NCBI GenBank assembly: GCA_964435475.1
Contig: CAYSZB010000005.1
Coordinates: 1 to 64,000, forward strand
Source: CAYSZB01 sp964435475
Lineage (GTDB): Bacteria; Chloroflexota; Anaerolineae; Anaerolineales; Anaerolineaceae
Direction: 5' to 3'
DNA: 64,000 nucleotides
Position numbers and translations under genes: made by a program. The stretch's first letter is position 1. Each line of letters opens with the position of its first letter. This document shows positions 60,377 to 64,000 of this stretch, piece by piece. The notes below the pieces were generated by a model. It had not been told where the DNA came from, did no database searches, and saw only the letters and a program-made list of their open reading frames with translations.

Positions 60377-60643
60377 ATGAAGCTGATCATTGCAATCATC
60401 AGAGACGAAGATAATGACCTGGTTTCAAGGACATTAACCCAGGAATCGTTCAGAGTCACATTTATTGCTTCGACCGGTGGCTTTTTACGAAGCGGGAGAA
60501 GCACCCTTTTGATTGGTGTGGATGATAACCGGGTTGAAACGGCATTAAAAATCATACGTGAATGCTGCGTCTCCCCTGTTGAAGCCAATCAGAAAAGAGC
60601 AACCATCTTTGTGTTAAATGTTGCTGAATTTGTACAAATGTAA
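60377..60643 (+). CDS. second, short DarA-type c-di-AMP receptor
   Basis: The 88-residue protein begins MKLIIAIIRDEDNDLVSRTL, nearer to the DarA consensus than its neighbour, with STGGFLRSGRSTLLIGVDD, but the B-loop is much shorter (CCVSPVEANQKRATIFVLNVAEF). It may trimerise alone or mix with the first copy. GAGGAG for it lies in the end of the preceding gene. Confidence 0.85.
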   Translation: MKLIIAIIRDEDNDLVSRTLTQESFRVTFIASTGGFLRSGRSTLLIGVDDNRVETALKIIRECCVSPVEANQKRATIFVLNVAEFVQM

Positions 60644-60720
60644 TATCATTAGTTGTATTATTCATCAATCGAGTCAAGTTTCACGTTTAACAGACCATTT
60701 TAATAAAGGAGTAATTCATT

Positions 60721-61383
60721 ATGAAATTCGGACAGGCTTTCAGTTTTATATTCAAAGACCCCGATTGGTTCAAGAAGATCATTATTCCCGCTTTGTGTGG
60801 GTTGATCCCGGTCGTCGGTCAGTTTATTGTAGTTGGCTATGTGTTCAAAGTGGCCAAGCAATTAATAATCGAGGGTACAGACAGTCCTCTGCCTGTACTA
60901 GATTTTGGTGGAGACCTCGGAAAAGGATTCATGGTAACTTTGATCAACCTGATCTATATGCTGCCCGTAGCTATTTTTGGTGGGATTGCTGGCGGGATCG
61001 GCGCCTCAATTGCAGGTGCAAATGAAACCATGGCAATTATTCTTGGTATATTAACCGCCTGTGTTGGTATTTTTGCAGGACTTTTAGCCTTGTTCATTGC
61101 TTTCATCCTTCCCCCTGCCATTGCCAATTATGCGGCAAAAGGTGAGTTTAAGTCAGCCTTTAAATTTAAAGAGATCCTTGGAATGGTTAAAAAATCCTTC
61201 AAGTCCTGGTTATTGGTATTTGCTGGAGGTTTGCTGGCAGGATTGATCGCTCCCCTTGGAAGCATCGCCTGTGGTATTGGTGTGATCTTGACTTCAATTT
61301 ATGCTGGTATGTTCACCAATCATCTGATTGGTCAGGCTTATAATGTAAGTCATACCCCTCAACAAGGAGAGATCGTTCTTTAG
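60721..61383 (+). CDS. DUF4013 membrane protein
   Basis: The 220-residue protein has five or six hydrophobic helices and the DUF4013 pattern KFGQAFSFIFKDPDWFKK, GLIPVVGQFIVVGY and LPPAIANYAAKGEFKSAFKFKEI. Function is unknown. It has a strong AAAGGAG site and its own spacing from the darA pair (about 78 nt). Confidence 0.75.
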   Translation: MKFGQAFSFIFKDPDWFKKIIIPALCGLIPVVGQFIVVGYVFKVAKQLIIEGTDSPLPVLDFGGDLGKGFMVTLINLIYMLPVAIFGGIAGGIGASIAGANETMAIILGILTACVGIFAGLLALFIAFILPPAIANYAAKGEFKSAFKFKEILGMVKKSFKSWLLVFAGGLLAGLIAPLGSIACGIGVILTSIYAGMFTNHLIGQAYNVSHTPQQGEIVL

Positions 61384-61413
61384 ATTGTAGATTTTATGAT
61401 TAGCCCCTCACTT

Positions 61414-61995
61414 CTATAGTGTGTGGCCTTCGTTAAACTCCTCGACCTGGTATATTTTCACCTGCAGTTTACGTCTGCGCCAGAGGTCTGCTGAAGCACC
61501 CATCTTCTGGCAAAGATGACTGAGAAAATATTTCGGGTCGGGGAGTTGTTGCCAGACCTGGGGGAGGAAGGTTGCTTTTCGAAAACCATCCTGCAGAATA
61601 ACACCATCAACTCCTGGTCGTAAATGATCAGGTAGGCTGTCAGGTTTATCATAATCAATATCCTGGGGTTCACTGAGCCATGAGATCTCCATCTCGATCT
61701 GGTCCAGTTCCCCTGGTGTTACAGGGTTAAAACGGTAGTCTTCCAGGGCTGCAGCAATGGCATGTTCCTGCACGTCCAGGGCGAGTGGTTGATAGGCTTC
61801 AAGTGTGCCAATGCAGCCACGCAGTTCTCCCTCTTTCGTTAATGTGACAAAGCTGGCCCCATCTTGTTGGAGTCTCGCTGGTAGGTTTTCCAATTGGATT
61901 GGTGTAACCTTTTCTCTACTTACTGCTTCGATCATTGACCTGCGGGCAATTTGTAACAAAGTCCGTTTTTCATCAAAACTGAGTTTTCCTGGCAT
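61414..61995 (-). CDS. AMMECR1-domain protein
   Basis: The 193-residue protein matches the AMMECR1 family: ARRSMIEAVSR, PARLQQDGASFVTLTKEGELRGCIGTLEAYQPLALDVQEHAIAAAL (in part) and VLQDGFRKATFLPQVWQQLPD. The LRGCIG motif is the most conserved feature. Biochemical function is not settled. It converges with the DUF4013 gene and is divergent from the amidase gene. Confidence 0.88.
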   Translation of the reverse strand: MPGKLSFDEKRTLLQIARRSMIEAVSREKVTPIQLENLPARLQQDGASFVTLTKEGELRGCIGTLEAYQPLALDVQEHAIAAALEDYRFNPVTPGELDQIEMEISWLSEPQDIDYDKPDSLPDHLRPGVDGVILQDGFRKATFLPQVWQQLPDPKYFLSHLCQKMGASADLWRRRKLQVKIYQVEEFNEGHTL

Positions 61996-62135
61996 AGTGA
62001 TTGCACCTCACTTATCTGCTTAACCAAAAAACCTTTCACAGATCAAAAAGGTTCAGCATGGATTAAGAATTGCATATGAATTATAGCGCTAAGGTGTTAA
62101 AATAGGACAGTTAGTGAAACGAAAAAGGTTGATGA

Positions 62136-63017
62136 ATGCCCATGGATGAAGATTTGAATCCCATTGATATACCTCCACAAGAGGAAAAACAGGCATTAAG
62201 GACAGAACAGGAATTATCTCCAGTTCAACCTGTGCCTGTTACCAGGAAAAAGAATGGAATTGGAGCATGGAAGATGCTTGCCACCGTGATCAGCGCGGCT
62301 TTCATCGTTGCGACTCTATTTACCATTTGGTCACCGATCAGCCTGGTGTCGCAAAGCCTTGAAGAGCGCATGGCTGCAGCCCTGGGCGTTGAAGGTTTGC
62401 CAGAAGAAGCTCCAGCCATTGTTGAAGCAACTCTCGATCCTCTTGTTGCTAACAGGATCGGCATTGTTGTCGGGCATCAGGGTAATGATAGTGGTGCAGT
62501 TTGCCCGGATGGATTAACCGAGGTTGAGATCAACAGCCGCATAGCCACTTATGTTCAGCAAAGATTGATAGGACTTGGGTATGAAGTTATTCTACTTGAT
62601 GAGTTTGATGACCGGTTAATTGATTTCAGAGGTATTCTGCTGATTTCCCTTCATGCTGATTCGTGTGAATATATTAATGACACAGCAACTGGTTTTAAGG
62701 TTGCTGCGGCTCTTTCTGAATCAAAGTTTGAAGATTCAGAAAAATTGATTAGCTGCATCTCACAACGCTATACCGAAAAAACCGGCATGACCTTTCATTA
62801 TCAATCTGTCACAACTGATATGACCTATTACCATGCATTTGATGAGATCAACCCTCAAACAACAGCCGCGATCATTGAGACCGGGTTCATGAACCTGGAC
62901 AGGCAAATGCTGACTGACAAAGCCGAATTGTTGGCTGAAGGAGTTGTTGCAGGGTTGGTTTGTTATCTGAACAACGAGCAATTGCAAAGTCCACAACCAA
63001 CTCCAACCAATCCATGA
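62136..63017 (+). CDS. N-acetylmuramoyl-L-alanine amidase (Amidase_3)
   Basis: The 293-residue enzyme cleaves the amide between MurNAc and the stem peptide. A cytoplasmic tail, one transmembrane helix (about 46-66) and a stalk precede the catalytic domain (about 108-278). Zinc ligands are His in VVGHQGNDSGA, Glu in LTEVEINSR and His in SLHADSCEY; the catalytic Glu is in AAIIETGFMN. It overlaps the L,D-transpeptidase gene by 4 nt. Confidence 0.92.
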   Translation: MPMDEDLNPIDIPPQEEKQALRTEQELSPVQPVPVTRKKNGIGAWKMLATVISAAFIVATLFTIWSPISLVSQSLEERMAAALGVEGLPEEAPAIVEATLDPLVANRIGIVVGHQGNDSGAVCPDGLTEVEINSRIATYVQQRLIGLGYEVILLDEFDDRLIDFRGILLISLHADSCEYINDTATGFKVAAALSESKFEDSEKLISCISQRYTEKTGMTFHYQSVTTDMTYYHAFDEINPQTTAAIIETGFMNLDRQMLTDKAELLAEGVVAGLVCYLNNEQLQSPQPTPTNP

Positions 63018-64000
63018 GTGATGACGTTGTTCTTTCCTCCCAGTTAATAATTGCTGCAAAAAGCGCTTTGAAGCGCAATGACCATGTGGTTGCCCGTGCA
63101 CTCGCGAAACGTGCATTAACCTTTAATCAACAAAATATTGATGCATTACTTATCCTTGGTGGTCTATCTGCACCGCTTGAGAGTGTTGCTTACCTGGAAC
63201 GGGCTTTAGTTATAAACCCCCAGGATTTGCGGGCAAAAGAAGGACTTGCCTGGGCTCAGGAACGCTTAAGAGACTATGTCCCAGATCACACCCGCCCAAT
63301 CAAGATCCAGCAGGAGGTCACCCGCCAGGTTGCCATACCTGCACCTTCCATTCAACCCTCTTTGCAGAAGTCTGCCAGCCGACAACGCATGCCATGGGCA
63401 TATGTCCTCCTTTTAGCCATCCTCGTGGTTGGCCTAATACTAGGCATAAGCCTGCTTCCATCTATGCTGTCAGAGGTTAAGGGCAGCCCGCTCAACCTGA
63501 TGTCTGTGGTAGGTGCGATTTTTCCCTCACGCACGCCGACTGCCACAGCCACGGCGACTTTAACCCATACACCCACTTTGACCAATACTCCGACGATAAC
63601 GCCTACCAACACCCCGACCCTGACGCCAACACCCACCAGTACCGCCACCTCAACATCGACACCGACAGATACACCGACACCGACAGACACAGCCACTTTA
63701 ACACCCACCTTAACAGATACCCCTGTACCAACTGCTACCAACACCGATATCCCGGAAACCGAAGAACAAACTGAAGAGATCTCTTATGGCGAGAAATGGA
63801 TCGATATCGACCTCTCAGCCCAGATGTTATATGCCTATGAGGGCAACACGATCGTGGGCGCCTTCCTGGTTTCAACCGGTACTTCAGCTACACCTACCGT
63901 GACGGGGCAATATCATGTTTACGTAAAATATGTCTATACAGATATGGCAGGACCGGGATATTACCTGCCAGATGTACCATATACCATGTACTTTTATGAT
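63014..64000 (+). CDS. L,D-transpeptidase with N-terminal TPR-like region, 3' end outside the window
   Basis: The reading frame opens with ATG at 63014, overlapping the amidase stop (ATGA), and stays open to the window edge (329 codons so far). The first about 110 residues look TPR-like (VVARALAKRALTFNQQNIDAL). A transmembrane helix follows at about 132-155, then a Thr/Pro linker of about 75 residues, then the start of a YkuD domain: WIDIDLSAQMLYAYEGN, VSTGTSATPTVTGQYHVY. The catalytic SHGC-type Cys lies beyond the window. It should make 3-3 cross-links in peptidoglycan. Confidence 0.88.
   Translation, partial: MSDDVVLSSQLIIAAKSALKRNDHVVARALAKRALTFNQQNIDALLILGGLSAPLESVAYLERALVINPQDLRAKEGLAWAQERLRDYVPDHTRPIKIQQEVTRQVAIPAPSIQPSLQKSASRQRMPWAYVLLLAILVVGLILGISLLPSMLSEVKGSPLNLMSVVGAIFPSRTPTATATATLTHTPTLTNTPTITPTNTPTLTPTPTSTATSTSTPTDTPTPTDTATLTPTLTDTPVPTATNTDIPETEEQTEEISYGEKWIDIDLSAQMLYAYEGNTIVGAFLVSTGTSATPTVTGQYHVYVKYVYTDMAGPGYYLPDVPYTMYFYD

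Noticed and set aside
63525..63750. Short ACC/ACA/CCG-type repeats that resemble a microsatellite or CRISPR-like array
   Set aside because: They encode the in-frame Thr/Pro linker of the L,D-transpeptidase; there is no fixed repeat-spacer structure.

Overview
The window reads as a chromosomal segment of an uncultured Chloroflexota bacterium, most likely class Anaerolineae. This is an inference from gene content: many exported proteins with Thr/Pro-rich 'TPTPT' linkers, paired TPR membrane proteins, a Ser/Thr kinase with a PD40 propeller, LCP proteins and CAP/LysM, amidase and L,D-transpeptidase proteins. Base composition is near 50 percent GC. A block of exactly 100 N at 44928-45027 shows this is a scaffold, probably a metagenome bin. 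I see no phage, transposon, CRISPR array, rRNA or tRNA. Gene density is high and almost everything is single-copy housekeeping or cell-envelope function.

Layout. 1-8.8 kb: sugar-type MFS transporter and trmD (minus), then two TPR membrane proteins, a CIRCE-controlled groES-groEL pair with a terminator, a parvulin-like lipoprotein and an unknown membrane protein (plus). 8.8-15 kb (minus): DUF711 protein, SpoU methyltransferase, YfcE-type phosphoesterase, and a GNAT-MFS-GNAT operon. 15.0-15.3 kb: a compact unit holding a possible 22-residue peptide gene. 15.3-19.7 kb: phosphate uptake locus pstS-pstC-pstA-ATPase (minus) with a second, divergent pstB. 19.7-31.9 kb: CAP/LysM protein, serS, DUF456, ferritin, yacL-cysS-rlmB, a receptor-like kinase, lepB-deoC-zinc finger, and der. 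32-34 kb: ybbR and cdaA (c-di-AMP synthesis). 34-44 kb: a coaE fusion, tilS, two LCP genes around a degenerate tyrosine recombinase, a histidine-kinase-like protein, a kinase-fold protein and a nucleoside hydrolase. 44-50 kb: gltX broken by the gap, two TrkA-type K+ regulators and a P-type cation ATPase interrupted by one in-frame stop. 50-64 kb: lipoproteins, two MFS transporters, a DUF2089/SHOCT regulatory pair, ftcD, M23 peptidase, YjjX, CapA, YcgN, two DarA-like c-di-AMP receptors, DUF4013, AMMECR1, amidase and a 3'-truncated L,D-transpeptidase.

How the genes connect. CdaA, YbbR, two DarA-like receptors and the TrkA/P-type ATPase operon suggest c-di-AMP-linked ion homeostasis and wall control. 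LCP, CapA, M23, amidase and L,D-transpeptidase genes form a dispersed envelope toolkit. At least nine genes have a -10 box 6-7 nt before the start codon, so leaderless mRNAs look common here.

Best leads for new biology: the peptide/RNA unit at 15087-15296, the leaderless promoter pattern, the second PstB with an altered signature motif, the degenerate recombinase between LCP genes, the CoaE fusion, and the DUF2089 locus with palindromic promoter elements.
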